Source of the DNA: Stenotrophomonas geniculata ATCC 19374 = JCM 13324
GTDB lineage: Bacteria; Pseudomonadota; Gammaproteobacteria; Xanthomonadales; Xanthomonadaceae
Direction of reading: 5' to 3'
Length of the DNA: 64,000 bases
Assembly (NCBI RefSeq): GCF_001431625.1
Contig: NZ_LLXT01000114.1
Coordinates: forward strand, 1-64,000
Made by a program: the position numbers and the translations under genes. Under the pieces are notes generated by a model that did not search any database, was not told where the DNA came from, and was given only the letters and a program-made list of their open reading frames with translations. Below, one piece after another: positions 17,431 through 26,074 of the stretch. Positions within the stretch are counted from its first letter, which is position 1. Each line of letters starts with the position of its first letter.

Positions 17431-18333
17431 TCAATTGCACTGGCTGCGTTCGGGCAGGAGGTGTTCGGCCATGAAATCCACGAACGCGCGTACACGTGGC
17501 TGCTGATGGCGATGGCTTGGCCAGAGGGCCCAGAAGGTGCTTCGCTCGGTGCTCCATGGGTCCAGAACGCTGACGAGCGCACCGCGGTCCAGCGCATCAC
17601 GCGTGGCGAAGTCGGGCAGGCAGGCAATGCCATGGCCATCGATGGCCATGTGCAGGATCGTCTCAAGATGATTGGCGGTCATTGCGGCAGTCAGCCGCGG
17701 CTCAGTGCCTCCCTGCTGCGCGGGCAGTGGCCAGCGTTCGAGCAGGCCGGTGCCGGGAAAGCGATGGAGAAGGCAGGCGTGGCCGCTCAGGTCATCCGGG
17801 TGCTGCGGCGTGCCGCGCTGGGCGAAGTAGGCAGGCGCGCCCACGCACAACAGGCGGGTGCTGCCGAGGTTGCGGCCGTGCAGCCGGGAGTCGGCGGGGC
17901 TGCCGGTGCGGACAACGGCATCGAAGCCTTCCTCGATGACATCGACCAGGCGGTCGCTGAAGTGCAGGTCGAGTTCGATGGCAGGGAAGCGGTGCGCAAA
18001 CGCTGAAAGCACCGGCAGCATCAGCCCGCTGGCGAGTGGAAGACTGACCTTCAGGCGACCGCTGGGCGCGGCGTGGGCGTCGGTCAGTTCGCGCTCCGCC
18101 GCAGCAACCTCGAGCATGATGCGACGGCAGCGTTCAAGGAACTGCTCACCTTCGGCAGTCAGGCTGACACTGCGGGTATTGCGATTCAGCAGGCGGGCGC
18201 CCAGGCGCTCTTCCAGCCGGGCGACGGTCTTGCTGGCTGCCGAAGGGGTGATGCCACGCTGTCGTGCTGCGGCCGCGAAGCTGCGTGCCTCGGCAACCAG
18301 AACGAAGAGGCTGAGACCGGCAAAGCTGTCCAT
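17431..18333 (-). CDS. LysR-family transcriptional regulator
   Basis: A 300-residue regulator with the N-terminal winged helix FAAAARQRGITPSAASKTVARLEERLG (about residues 17-43) and a substrate-binding domain from about 90. I start at ATG 18333 (MDSFAGLSLF); a longer frame upstream would run through the intergenic control region. It resembles the many LysR proteins paired with exporters or reductases. It is transcribed divergently from the MFS pump at 18454, with an inverted repeat in the 120-bp gap, which suggests that it regulates the pump and itself. Effector unknown. Confidence 0.9.
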   Translation of the reverse strand: MDSFAGLSLFVLVAEARSFAAAARQRGITPSAASKTVARLEERLGARLLNRNTRSVSLTAEGEQFLERCRRIMLEVAAAERELTDAHAAPSGRLKVSLPLASGLMLPVLSAFAHRFPAIELDLHFSDRLVDVIEEGFDAVVRTGSPADSRLHGRNLGSTRLLCVGAPAYFAQRGTPQHPDDLSGHACLLHRFPGTGLLERWPLPAQQGGTEPRLTAAMTANHLETILHMAIDGHGIACLPDFATRDALDRGALVSVLDPWSTERSTFWALWPSHRHQQPRVRAFVDFMAEHLLPERSQCN

Positions 18334-18346
18334 GACCTGGCCATTG

Positions 18347-18362
18347 ATGACGTTAGTGTCAT
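18347..18362. promoter_or_regulatory. Inverted repeat in LysR-MFS intergenic region
   Basis: ATGAC-N6-GTCAT (ATGACGTTAGTGTCAT) lies 14 bp from the LysR start and about 90 bp before the pump. Its dyad symmetry and place fit a LysR recognition or autoregulatory site. Confidence 0.45.
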
Positions 18363-18453
18363 TAAAGCATGGACAGAATGATGGATTCTTCCGCAATAAC
18401 GTCGTCGATAGCATCAATGCGGTGGCGCTTGGCCACGCTGGAGCTTCATCGAC

Positions 18454-19965
18454 ATGTCTGTTGCCTCTGCTGAGACGGCCGGATCATCACGCTTTGGCGT
18501 GGTGCTGGCGGGCTGTCTGACGGCGCTCACGATTCCCTTGAGCATTGCCAGCCCCGCCGTGGGCATTCCTGCCATCCGGGATGCACTGGGCGGTTCCCCT
18601 TCGGCGTTGTCCTGGATCATCAACGCCTACCTGTTGACCTACGGCTGCACCACGTTGGTGGCTGGTGGGCTGGCCGATCTGCATGGCAGGCGCCGGATCT
18701 GGATTCTGGGCGGCGCGTTGTTTGCGCTCGTCACCGGCCTGATTCCCTTGATGCCCAATGTGGCGTGGATCAATGCCCTGCGACTGCTTCAGGGGATGGC
18801 CGCGTCGGCAGCGTTTGCTGGTGCGATGGCGTCGTTGGCGCAGGTGTTCGACGGCCAGGCGCGGGCAAGGGTTTTCAGCCTGATCGGCACCACCTTTGGT
18901 GCAGGGGCCGCAGGCGGTCCGCTGCTGGCGGGCGGGTTGATCGATGCGCTGGGCTGGGAATGGGTGTTCTTCCTGCCTGCGTTGCTGGCGGCGCTGACCG
19001 TACCGCTGGTCGCCATGTCATCCGTGGAATCGAGAAACGCCGGTTCGCCGCGCCTGGATTGGCTGGGGGCCATCACTTTCATGCTGGCGCTGGGCTCACT
19101 CACCTACGCCATGATCGTGCTGCCGGAACGTGGCATGTTGCATCCGCAGACGCTGGTGCTGCTGGCGCTCACGGTGGTGTTGCTGGGCGTGTTCATTGCC
19201 GTCGAGCGCTCCCATCGAACGCCGCTGCTGGATCTCGGGCTGTTCCGCAACCGGCGTTTTGTTGGGGTGCAGATTCTGGCCGCCGCCCCTGCGTTCTCCT
19301 ACGTCGTCCTTCTGGTCGTGCTACCGGCTGGCTTCATCGGTGTTGAAGGACTGCGACCCACCGAGGCTGGACTGGCGATGGCAGCACTGTCTGCGCCATT
19401 GCTGGTTGTTCCCCTGGTTGCCGGTTACCTGCTGCGGTGGATACCGGCGCGGACGCTGTGCTGTGCGGGCCTGCTGATCAGTGCACTTGGGCTGGCATGG
19501 TTGGCGCAGGTGTTCCAGATCCCGTCGGTGCGCTGGATGCCGATGCTGGTCATCGGAATCGGCATCGGCTTGCCCTGGGGGATCATGGATGGCCTGGCGG
19601 TCAGCGTGGTCGGCAAGGAGCAGGCAGGCATGGCTGCTGGCATCTTCAATGCGATGCGACTGGCAGGCGATTCCATTGCCCTCGCACTTGTCGGCATCAT
19701 GCTCTCGGCCCGGATCGGCGGGAGCGTAGCGCTGGAGGCCGACATCGTGGCCCGGTCCGCCGTGCACAGGCTGTCCATGGGCGACTTGGGGGGAGCGGTG
19801 GAGGCGTTGCCCGGCGTTTCGAGAACGGTGCTGGCCCAAGCGTACATGGAGGCCGTCCGTGGCCAGCTGTGTGTCCTGGCGATGGCAACTGTGCTGACCG
19901 CCATCGTGCTTGGGTACCTGTTGCGCGAGGAGGTTGAGTCCGGCGCACGCAGGAGCGGTCAGTAG
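18454..19965 (+). CDS. MFS drug-efflux transporter, DHA2 (14-TM) type
   Basis: A 503-residue major facilitator protein with about fourteen membrane helices. Motif A appears as GGLADLHGRRRIWILG after the second helix, and RLLQGMAASAAFAGAMASL marks helix 4. SFGAGAAGGPLLAGG-like antiporter motif C appears in the FSLIGTTFGAGAAGGPLLAG stretch. These mark the DHA2 proton-drug antiporters such as EmrB, SmvA and QacA. No membrane-fusion partner is adjacent, so single-component export across the inner membrane is likely. The LysR gene 120 bp away on the other strand is the probable regulator. Its stop overlaps the convergent SDR gene by 7 bases. Confidence 0.9.
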   Translation: MSVASAETAGSSRFGVVLAGCLTALTIPLSIASPAVGIPAIRDALGGSPSALSWIINAYLLTYGCTTLVAGGLADLHGRRRIWILGGALFALVTGLIPLMPNVAWINALRLLQGMAASAAFAGAMASLAQVFDGQARARVFSLIGTTFGAGAAGGPLLAGGLIDALGWEWVFFLPALLAALTVPLVAMSSVESRNAGSPRLDWLGAITFMLALGSLTYAMIVLPERGMLHPQTLVLLALTVVLLGVFIAVERSHRTPLLDLGLFRNRRFVGVQILAAAPAFSYVVLLVVLPAGFIGVEGLRPTEAGLAMAALSAPLLVVPLVAGYLLRWIPARTLCCAGLLISALGLAWLAQVFQIPSVRWMPMLVIGIGIGLPWGIMDGLAVSVVGKEQAGMAAGIFNAMRLAGDSIALALVGIMLSARIGGSVALEADIVARSAVHRLSMGDLGGAVEALPGVSRTVLAQAYMEAVRGQLCVLAMATVLTAIVLGYLLREEVESGARRSGQ

Positions 19966-20675
19966 CGCGGGTCGGCGATGGCCGGCAGCACCAGTTCGCG
20001 CACGAAGCCGGACGGTGACAACCGCAGCAACGCGCGCACCATCGCAACGACGTCATGCACGGGCACTAATTCGCCGTCGCCGCGCGCTGCAGCCTCTGCA
20101 ACCGGCACCGACAGTGCATCGTCGGTGTTGAGGTAGCCCAGCTGCAGGCTGGTCACCGCCAGGCGGCGATCGCGGAAGCCCTCGCGCAGTGCATCGGCGA
20201 TGCCGTTGAGTGCGAACTTGGATGCGCCGAACGCCACTTCCGGGCGGCCACTGCGCGGCAGTGCCGAGGTTGATCCGGTCAGCACCAGCTGCGGGCGTGG
20301 TGCGCCGAGCACTCGCGGCAGCAGGCGCTGCAGCAGCACCAAGGTGGCGGTGATGTTGACGTCGACCAGTTGGGTGAGCGCGGCATCGCTCTCTTCGAGG
20401 AAGGCGTACTCGTCGCTGAAGGCGGTCTCTTCCCAGATGCCCAGGTTGTGGATCAGCACATCCAGATCGGCCGGTGCCTGCGCTGCGATGTGATTGGCAG
20501 CCAAGGTGGGTTGGGACAGATCGGCCTCGATCCACTGCAGAGTGACACCCTCGGGGCATTCAAGATCGCGTGGACGCTTGCGCGAAACGCCGATGACGGT
20601 GTCGCCCGCACTGCACAGGCCTTCCACGAACGCCCGACCCAGGCCCCTGCTGGCGCCGATGACCATCAATTTCAT
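19959..20675 (-). CDS. SDR-family oxidoreductase with Tyr-to-Phe at the catalytic position
   Basis: A 238-residue Rossmann protein. The NAD(P) loop GASRGLG is at residues 7-13, and a HNLG segment (76-79) replaces NNAG. The SDR catalytic motif YxxxK reads Phe149-Gly-Ala-Ser-Lys153. The codon is TTC, so this is a true Phe in this sequence, and LTGSTS supplies the Ser. Classical SDR chemistry needs the Tyr, so this may be a nucleotide-binding or regulatory SDR, or use a different proton donor. I start at ATG 20675 (MKLMVIG). A possible small gene lies 28 bases upstream on the same strand. Confidence 0.82.
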   Translation of the reverse strand: MKLMVIGASRGLGRAFVEGLCSAGDTVIGVSRKRPRDLECPEGVTLQWIEADLSQPTLAANHIAAQAPADLDVLIHNLGIWEETAFSDEYAFLEESDAALTQLVDVNITATLVLLQRLLPRVLGAPRPQLVLTGSTSALPRSGRPEVAFGASKFALNGIADALREGFRDRRLAVTSLQLGYLNTDDALSVPVAEAAARGDGELVPVHDVVAMVRALLRLSPSGFVRELVLPAIADPRY

Positions 20676-20703
20676 GTTGCTTCCTTGTTGTACTGCGGCA
20701 GCC

Positions 20704-20886
20704 TCAATCGACTGCCAGAACGGTGTCCCAGTCGGCGAACGCACGCAGGTTGCTGCGTTCAGCGGTAATGATCGAGGCGATCTTGTCGAGCTGGCAACGG
20801 TACTGTGGTAGTAGCCGTCGCAGCTGCTGCAGGTGCTGGGATGTACTGACCACTGACAGCCAGGTCAGTTTGGTCAGGCCTCCCAT
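20704..20886 (-). CDS. Possible small protein of 60 residues
   Basis: Between the SDR and the aminoglycoside kinase an open frame from ATG 20886 encodes 60 residues that begin MGGLTKLTWLSVV and end DTVLAVD. It is amphipathic, with a QHLQQLRRLLPQ helix-like centre, and its third codon positions are G/C-biased as in real genes here. It is co-directional with the SDR, 28 bases upstream. No convincing ribosome binding site is visible and I recognise no family. It fills most of a 286-bp gap that otherwise has no obvious gene. Confidence 0.35.
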   Translation of the reverse strand: MGGLTKLTWLSVVSTSQHLQQLRRLLPQYRCQLDKIASIITAERSNLRAFADWDTVLAVD

Positions 20887-20961
20887 TGCGCGCTCTGCTG
20901 GGCGGTGTGCTTCGGGATCGGCGAGAATCCGTAGGGTCCCCAGCAACAGGAGCATCCCGAC

Positions 20962-21765
20962 ATGGGAGCACCCGATCCCTTCACTGATGGCCTGCCGCTG
21001 CCGCGGGCGTGGCAGGAAGCGTTGGCCGATGCGCGCATCGAGCGGCAGTCGATCGGCGTGTCGCGTGCGGATGTTGCCCGTGTGCAGCAGCCAGGCCAGC
21101 CCGATGCCTTCCTGAAGTCGGAAGTGATCGACGCCTTCAGTGAGCTGGGCGATGAGATCGCGCGCCTGCGCTGGCTGCAGGCACAGGGACTGCCGGCGCC
21201 AACGGTGATTGCCACCGCCGAAGAAGCGGGCCGGCGCTGGTTGCTGATGAGCGCGCTGCCCGGCCGCGACCTGGCCTCGTCGCCGGAACTTGCGCCGCAG
21301 CAGTTGGTGGAACTGCTGGCTGACGCGCTGCGCAGGCTGCATGTGTTGCCGGTGGCAGCCTGTCCGTTCGACCAGCGATTGGCCTCGCGCTTGCAGGCTG
21401 CCGCCGCCCGCGTCGAGGCGGGTCTGGTCGACGCCGATGACTTCGATGACGAGCGCCTGGGGCAGAGCGCACAGCAGGTGTTCGCCGAACTGTGCAGCAC
21501 CCGGCCCGACCATGAAGATCTGGTGGTCAGCCATGGCGATGCGTGCCTGCCGAACCTGATGGCGGTCGAGGGGCGTTTCAGTGGTTTCATCGACTGTGGG
21601 CGGCTGGGCGTGGCCGACCGCTACCAGGACCTGGCGCTGGCCGCGCGCAGCCTGGTTCACAACTTCGGCGACACGCGTTGGGTGGCGCCGTTGTTCCAGC
21701 GCTACGGCGCGTTGGTCGACGAGCGTCGGCTGGCGTTCTACCGGTTGCTCGACGAGTTCTTCTGA
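20962..21765 (+). CDS. aph(3')-IIc: Aminoglycoside 3'-phosphotransferase APH(3')-IIc type
   Basis: A 267-residue kinase with full APH(3') features. The nucleotide-positioning Lys52 lies in AFLKSE. The Brenner motif HGDACLPN gives His191, Asp193 and Asn198. IDCGRLGVADRYQDLALA contains the metal-binding Asp211 and the class signature. The short C-terminal tail ends LLDEFF. This family phosphorylates the 3'-hydroxyl of kanamycin, neomycin and related drugs. The length and motifs agree with the chromosomal APH(3')-IIc of S. maltophilia. GGAG sits before the ATG. There is no mobile element nearby, which supports an intrinsic gene. Confidence 0.9.
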   Translation: MGAPDPFTDGLPLPRAWQEALADARIERQSIGVSRADVARVQQPGQPDAFLKSEVIDAFSELGDEIARLRWLQAQGLPAPTVIATAEEAGRRWLLMSALPGRDLASSPELAPQQLVELLADALRRLHVLPVAACPFDQRLASRLQAAAARVEAGLVDADDFDDERLGQSAQQVFAELCSTRPDHEDLVVSHGDACLPNLMAVEGRFSGFIDCGRLGVADRYQDLALAARSLVHNFGDTRWVAPLFQRYGALVDERRLAFYRLLDEFF

Positions 21766-22163
21766 GCCCGCGCATGGCTGGCGATGGCCGCGCAGATCAG
21801 GCCACCGACCACGCTCAGGTGTTCCAGCGCGAAGAACAGCGCCAGCTGCTGTTCCGCGCCGTGCTTGGTCCAGAAGGTATGCACGATGACGATGGTCAGC
21901 AGCATGAACACCGCCAGCGCGCCGCTGCCCAGCCATAGCAGGCGATCGAGCAGCAGGCACAGTGAGCCACCCAGCAGCACCACGGCGCTGGCGATGTTGA
22001 ACAGCGCGGGCGGTTGCAGCCCGGCCGCCTGCATTTCGGCCACGCTGTTGTCCCACGCCAGCAGCTTGGCTAGACCCGAGGACAGGAACACCACGGCCAG
22101 CAGCAGTCGGGCGAGGAACCACAGCACGCGGCTGTCGAGCAGGGTGGAGATCATCCGTGGCAT
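21738..22163 (-). CDS. DoxX-family membrane protein
   Basis: A 141-residue protein with four predicted membrane helices (about residues 9-27, 48-66, 72-92 and 110-128) and the DoxX-like opening RLLLAVVFLSSGLAKLLAWD. I start at ATG 22163, which has GGAG 7 bases upstream. DoxX-like proteins associate with redox or membrane stress functions, but activity is mostly unassigned. The 3' end overlaps the convergent aph gene by 28 bases. The gene is divergent from a TetR regulator with a perfect 12-bp palindrome between them. Confidence 0.75.
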   Translation of the reverse strand: MPRMISTLLDSRVLWFLARLLLAVVFLSSGLAKLLAWDNSVAEMQAAGLQPPALFNIASAVVLLGGSLCLLLDRLLWLGSGALAVFMLLTIVIVHTFWTKHGAEQQLALFFALEHLSVVGGLICAAIASHARAQKNSSSNR

Positions 22164-22280
22164 GCAGCAACTCCGGGTTGAGCGTTGGGCGGGGCGGGCA
22201 GCATCGGGCCTCAACAGCGGTTGAGGTCAAGGCTGCCTGAACGAAGCCCGGTGGTGGCCGGGTTACCCTCTTCAAAATGG

Positions 22281-22292
22281 ACGAACGTTCGT
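22281..22292. promoter_or_regulatory. Perfect 12-bp palindrome, probable TetR operator
   Basis: ACGAACGTTCGT is a perfect palindrome 15 bases before the chosen TetR start (22307) and 118 bases from the divergent DoxX start. The ACGAACGTTCG core is typical of AcrR/TetR binding sites. Confidence 0.6.
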
Positions 22293-22306
22293 TCACTATT
22301 TGTGGC

Positions 22307-22897
22307 ATGAGCAGAATCGACCGCAATGAGCAGCGCATGATCCTGATCCTGCAGGCGGCACTGCAGTGCTTCGTCGCAAGGGGATTCCACCAGACCAGCA
22401 TGCGTGACATCGCGCAGGCGGCCGGTGTCAGCCTTGGCAATCTCTACAACCACTTCCCGGGCAAGGAAGCGATCATCCTTGCAGTGGCGGTGGCCGAGAG
22501 CGAAGAACTGGCACCGTTGCTGCAGCGACTGGCCGCGTCCGATGGCGAGCGTGCACAGGTACTGGTTTTCCTTCAGGACTTCCATGCACTGTGCCGCCAG
22601 CCGGAATGGGCGACGCTTGCCGTCGAAGTGCTGGCCGAGAGCGCACGCAATCCGGCCGTGGCCGAGGCATTTGCGGCCAATCGCAGGCAATTGCAGGCGA
22701 CGCTGGCCGAAGCCCTGCAGCAGGTGGCGCAACGCGAGCGGCGGCGCCCCGTGCTGGCAGCGGCACTGCAGGCGCAGGTGCTGCTGGATGCCATCGAAAG
22801 CGATGCGCTGCGTCGGGGGCTGGGCGAAGCCGATGGCACCGAGGAGGCATCGCTGGATCTTGGCCTGCTCGCGCTGCTGCTCGGGGCACGCGCATGA
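22307..22897 (+). CDS. TetR-family transcriptional regulator
   Basis: A 196-residue regulator with the TetR_N domain at residues 8-60, including QTSMRDIAQAAGVSLGNLYNHFPGKEAIIL. I prefer ATG 22307 over 22277, because the latter would put the palindromic operator inside the coding sequence. Neither start has a strong ribosome binding site. The stop codon overlaps the start of the next gene (ATGA), so regulator and membrane protein are co-translated. Autoregulation through the palindrome is likely. The ligand is unknown. Confidence 0.9.
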   Translation: MSRIDRNEQRMILILQAALQCFVARGFHQTSMRDIAQAAGVSLGNLYNHFPGKEAIILAVAVAESEELAPLLQRLAASDGERAQVLVFLQDFHALCRQPEWATLAVEVLAESARNPAVAEAFAANRRQLQATLAEALQQVAQRERRRPVLAAALQAQVLLDAIESDALRRGLGEADGTEEASLDLGLLALLLGARA

Positions 22898-23928
22898 GCG
22901 CCGTTGACCGGCGATTGCACGGCCTTGATCTGGCGCGCTACCTGGCCTTGGCCGGCATGGTGCTGGTCAACTTCCGCCTGGCGATGGCCGTGCCGGCAGA
23001 GGGTGAGGGCTGGTTGGCAGGGTTCTTCCATCTGCTGGAAGGCAAAGCCTCGGCGACATTCGTCACCCTGGCCGGTCTTGGCCTGGTGCTGGCCACGCAG
23101 CGGCAGGGGTGGTGGCCGGCCAGTGTGCAGACCTGGCGGCGCGCACTGTTCCTGATGGTGCTGGGCCTGCTCAACCTGACCCTGTTCCCAGCCGATATCC
23201 TGCACTACTACGCGGTGTATTTCGCGTTGGCCGTGCTGTGGCTGCGTGCCTCGCCGCAGGTGTTGCTGGCCAGCATCGTGGGCCTGGCGGCCTGTTCGTT
23301 CTGGGCGTTGCTGCACTGGGACTACAGCCAGGGATGGAACTGGCAGGCGCTGGAATACACCGGTCTGTGGCAATGGCCGGGCGCGGCCCGCAACCTGCTG
23401 TTCAACGGCTTCCATCCGCTGCTGCCGTGGCTGTGCTTCTTCCTGCTGGGGATGCTGCTGGCACGCCTGCAGCTGTCGCAGCCGCGGGTCCAGCGCGCGC
23501 TGCTGGTGCTGGGCCTGCTGCTGATCGCGGCTGGACATGGCGTGCAGCAGCTTGGGCAGGGAACGCTCTGGCAGGCGTGGCTGGGAACGCAGCCGATGCC
23601 GCCGGGACCGGCCTACGTACTCACGGGTGCGGGCGCGGCGTGCAGTGTCATTGCCGCCTGCCTGTGGCTGACGCGTGTGCGACCGGGGGACTGGCTGGAG
23701 CCGTTCACCGCGGCCGGGCGCATGACCCTGACCCTGTATGTCGGCCATATCCTGCTGGGCATGGGCACGCTGGAAAGCCTGGACCTGCTTGATGGCCGTG
23801 CATCGCTGGCGTCGGTGCTGCTGTGGGCACTGCTGTTCCTGATGCTGGCGACCGGCGCGGCATGGCTGTGGTCGTGGCAGTTCGCACGCGGCCCGCTGGA
23901 GGCGGTGATGCGGCGCATCGCAGGCTAG
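22894..23928 (+). CDS. DUF418/DUF1624-like multi-pass membrane protein
   Basis: A 344-residue integral membrane protein with about nine helices. The opening RLHGLDLARYLALAGMVLVNF is characteristic of the DUF1624/DUF418 and YeiB-like group, which are related to membrane acyltransferases such as heparan-alpha-glucosaminide acetyltransferase. FTAAGRMTLTLYVGHILLG near residue 270 is the conserved DUF418 segment. The ATG overlaps the TetR stop. Family membership suggests acyl transfer to an envelope component or export, but no substrate can be named. Confidence 0.72.
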   Translation: MSAVDRRLHGLDLARYLALAGMVLVNFRLAMAVPAEGEGWLAGFFHLLEGKASATFVTLAGLGLVLATQRQGWWPASVQTWRRALFLMVLGLLNLTLFPADILHYYAVYFALAVLWLRASPQVLLASIVGLAACSFWALLHWDYSQGWNWQALEYTGLWQWPGAARNLLFNGFHPLLPWLCFFLLGMLLARLQLSQPRVQRALLVLGLLLIAAGHGVQQLGQGTLWQAWLGTQPMPPGPAYVLTGAGAACSVIAACLWLTRVRPGDWLEPFTAAGRMTLTLYVGHILLGMGTLESLDLLDGRASLASVLLWALLFLMLATGAAWLWSWQFARGPLEAVMRRIAG

Positions 23929-24027
23929 TTCTCTGGTTGTGCCGAGGCGATGTTGTGACGGACATGTCTGTGTCGTGGCGAGTGCATCTGCGATAGTGGC
24001 GGCAGGTAACACTTTCCGCTTGCATCC

Positions 24028-25032
24028 ATGTCATTCGCTTCGGCGCAGCATCTCGGCGAAGTCCTGCAACAATCCTATGGCATCACCCCCACCGCCGTGG
24101 TACCACGCCCGGTGGGTGCCGACGCCAATGCCAGCGTGTATCGCGTCGATGCGCGGCACGGGCAGTGGTGGTTGAAATGCCGCACCTACCAGGTTGACCC
24201 CGCAGTGTGGGACAGCCTGCATTGGATGCGCGGCACGCTGGGCATCGATGAGATCGTCGCGCCGTGGCCGGCATTGACCGGTGGTGCGTCGGTGCAGCGT
24301 TGGGGATTGCAGTTCACCCTGTTCCCTTATGTGGAAGGCCAGTCCGGGTTCGAGGCGGCGTTGAGCCGCACGCAGTGGAAACGGCTGGGGGAGGTGCTGC
24401 GGCGCCTGCACGGCGCGCAGCTGCCAGCGGACCTGCAGCAGGCGCTGCCGATCGTACGGCTGGAAACCGCGGCGCTGGAAACCGTTGGGCAATGGCTGGC
24501 TGGCGAGGGCCTGGCGGCCGCGAAGGACGGGCTGGGCCGCGCCTTCGTTTCGGTATGGGACCGGCAGCATGCGCGCATCGCGGCGCTGCATGCGCAGGCA
24601 CGGGAGCTGCTCGCGGCATTGCAGGACGTGCCGGTAGAGCTGCATCTGTGCCACACCGATCTGCATGCCGGCAACCTGCTGATGGGCAATGACGGGGGCC
24701 TGCACCTGATTGACTGGGATGGCCTGTCGCTGGCACCGCGCGAGCGCGACTTGATGTTCATCGGTGCGGCTGTTGGCGGGCGCTGGGGGCGCGAGAGTCC
24801 GCTGGGCTTCGAGGACGGCTACGGCAGCGACCGCGGCGACCCGCGCTGGATCGCCTGGTACCGGCACTGGCGCATTCTCCAGGACCTGATCGAGTTCCAG
24901 CAGGTGCTGCTGGGCAGCGACGGTGAGGAGCGTTCGCCGCAGTTGCGCAGGCAGTCGCTGCACTACCTGGGCGAGCAGTTCGCACCGGGCAATGTGTTCG
25001 ATGCGGCGGAGCGGGTGTATCGCGCGCTGTAG
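24028..25032 (+). CDS. APH(9)-like (spectinomycin) phosphotransferase
   Basis: A 334-residue APH/choline-kinase fold protein. The catalytic loop CHTDLHAGN gives His209, Asp211 and Asn216, and LIDWDGLSLAPRERDLMFIG is the metal-binding segment. Length and the RERDLMF pattern are close to APH(9) spectinomycin kinases (about 331 residues), which differ from APH(3'). WWLKCRTY near residue 50 supplies the ATP-site Lys. The TAG stop is the TAG of a SMAG repeat. Function in resistance is inferred from family; it could phosphorylate another small molecule. Confidence 0.72.
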   Translation: MSFASAQHLGEVLQQSYGITPTAVVPRPVGADANASVYRVDARHGQWWLKCRTYQVDPAVWDSLHWMRGTLGIDEIVAPWPALTGGASVQRWGLQFTLFPYVEGQSGFEAALSRTQWKRLGEVLRRLHGAQLPADLQQALPIVRLETAALETVGQWLAGEGLAAAKDGLGRAFVSVWDRQHARIAALHAQARELLAALQDVPVELHLCHTDLHAGNLLMGNDGGLHLIDWDGLSLAPRERDLMFIGAAVGGRWGRESPLGFEDGYGSDRGDPRWIAWYRHWRILQDLIEFQQVLLGSDGEERSPQLRRQSLHYLGEQFAPGNVFDAAERVYRAL

Positions 25033-25154
25033 ATCCACGCCATGCGTGGATGAACCCTGCGCGCTCAGTCAACGGTGGAGGCGCGAAGAGCAGCCGAGCG
25101 TAGGCTCGGCTCTACAGAGGAGTGCAGCGTCATCCACGTGTGGCGTGGATCTAC
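25029..25154. repeat. Three SMAG palindromes between convergent genes
   Basis: Element 1 (25029-25052) starts GTAG with arms ATCCACGC/GCGTGGAT. Element 2 (25091-25115) has arms AGCCGAGC/GCTCGGCT and ends CTAC. Element 3 (25131-25154) has arms ATCCACG/CGTGGAT and ends CTAC. The outer two share the ATCCACG variant in opposite orientation. The TAG in element 1 ends the APH(9)-like gene, and the TAG in element 3, read on the minus strand, ends the DMT transporter. Confidence 0.85.
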
Positions 25155-26074
25155 TCGGCGGGCTTGGCCGCTGCCGAGGCCGCTGCACTTGCGGCACGCC
25201 GCGACAGTACGGCTTCGCGGTGGGCGATGTAGGCGTTCGCGGCAAGGATGATGCCGGCGCCGATGATCGTCCAGCGGTCCACCGTTTCGTTGAACAGCAG
25301 CCAGCCGCACAGCGTCACCAGCGGCAGCTGCAGGAAGCTGATCGGGGTCAGCGCCGAGACTTCGCCCAGGCGCAGCGCCCGCGTCCACAGCAGCTGGCCG
25401 ACCGTGCCGAGCACGCCGGTGGCCAACAGCCACAGCCACGCCACGCCGGTGGGCCAGACCCAGACGAACAGGGCAGGCAGCAGCGACAGCGGCACCCAGA
25501 ACACGTAGGTATAGAGCACCACGGTATCGGCGCTGTCGATACGGGTCAGCTGCTTGATCTGGATCGCCACCAGCGAGCTGAGCACGGCGGCAGCCACCGC
25601 TACCAGGCTGCCCGCGGTGAAGCCGGCGGTACCGGGGCGCACGATCACCAGCACGCCGATGAAGCCGACCACCACTGCAGCCCAGCGCCGTACGCGCACG
25701 GTCTCGCCCAGCCACAGCACGGCAGCGATGGTGACGAACAACGGCGTGGAGTACGACAGCGAAACCGCCTGCGCCAACGGCAGGTGGCCCAGTGCCCAGA
25801 ACGCGCACAGCATCGAGCCCAGCCCGATCGCACTGCGCACGAAATAGCGTGGCAGCTGCTGGGTCTTCAGCGGCGCGTGGCCGGGGCGCAGCAGCATCGG
25901 CAGCAACGCGAGCAGGCCGAACGCATTGCGGAAGAACGCTACTTCCTGGGTCGGCACGTAGCGCGTGGCATAGCGGATGGCCACCGCCATCAGGCCAAAT
26001 GCCATGGTGCTGCCGAGCATCAGCAGCGCCGCCCGCATCGGGGTGGCGCTGGGGGAGAGGGCGGGGCTGTTCAC
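25151..26074 (-). CDS. EamA/DMT-family transporter
   Basis: A 307-residue protein with ten predicted membrane helices in two EamA repeats: the first from [21 protein letters not shown], the second from [20 protein letters not shown]. The APISF-like segment reads [14 protein letters not shown], and the Ala-rich tail [14 protein letters not shown] is cytosolic. I use GTG 26074, whose GTGA overlaps the murB stop; GTG 26077 or ATG 26038 are alternatives. Relatives export metabolites or amino acids (RhtA, RarD classes). Its TAG stop is part of a SMAG repeat. Confidence 0.85.
   Translation of the reverse strand: MNSPALSPSATPMRAALLMLGSTMAFGLMAVAIRYATRYVPTQEVAFFRNAFGLLALLPMLLRPGHAPLKTQQLPRYFVRSAIGLGSMLCAFWALGHLPLAQAVSLSYSTPLFVTIAAVLWLGETVRVRRWAAVVVGFIGVLVIVRPGTAGFTAGSLVAVAAAVLSSLVAIQIKQLTRIDSADTVVLYTYVFWVPLSLLPALFVWVWPTGVAWLWLLATGVLGTVGQLLWTRALRLGEVSALTPISFLQLPLVTLCGWLLFNETVDRWTIIGAGIILAANAYIAHREAVLSRRAASAAASAAAKPAE

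Noticed and set aside
22277-22306. ATG 22277 as start of the TetR gene
   Set aside because: It would place the perfect palindromic operator within the coding sequence and adds ten residues not typical of the family.
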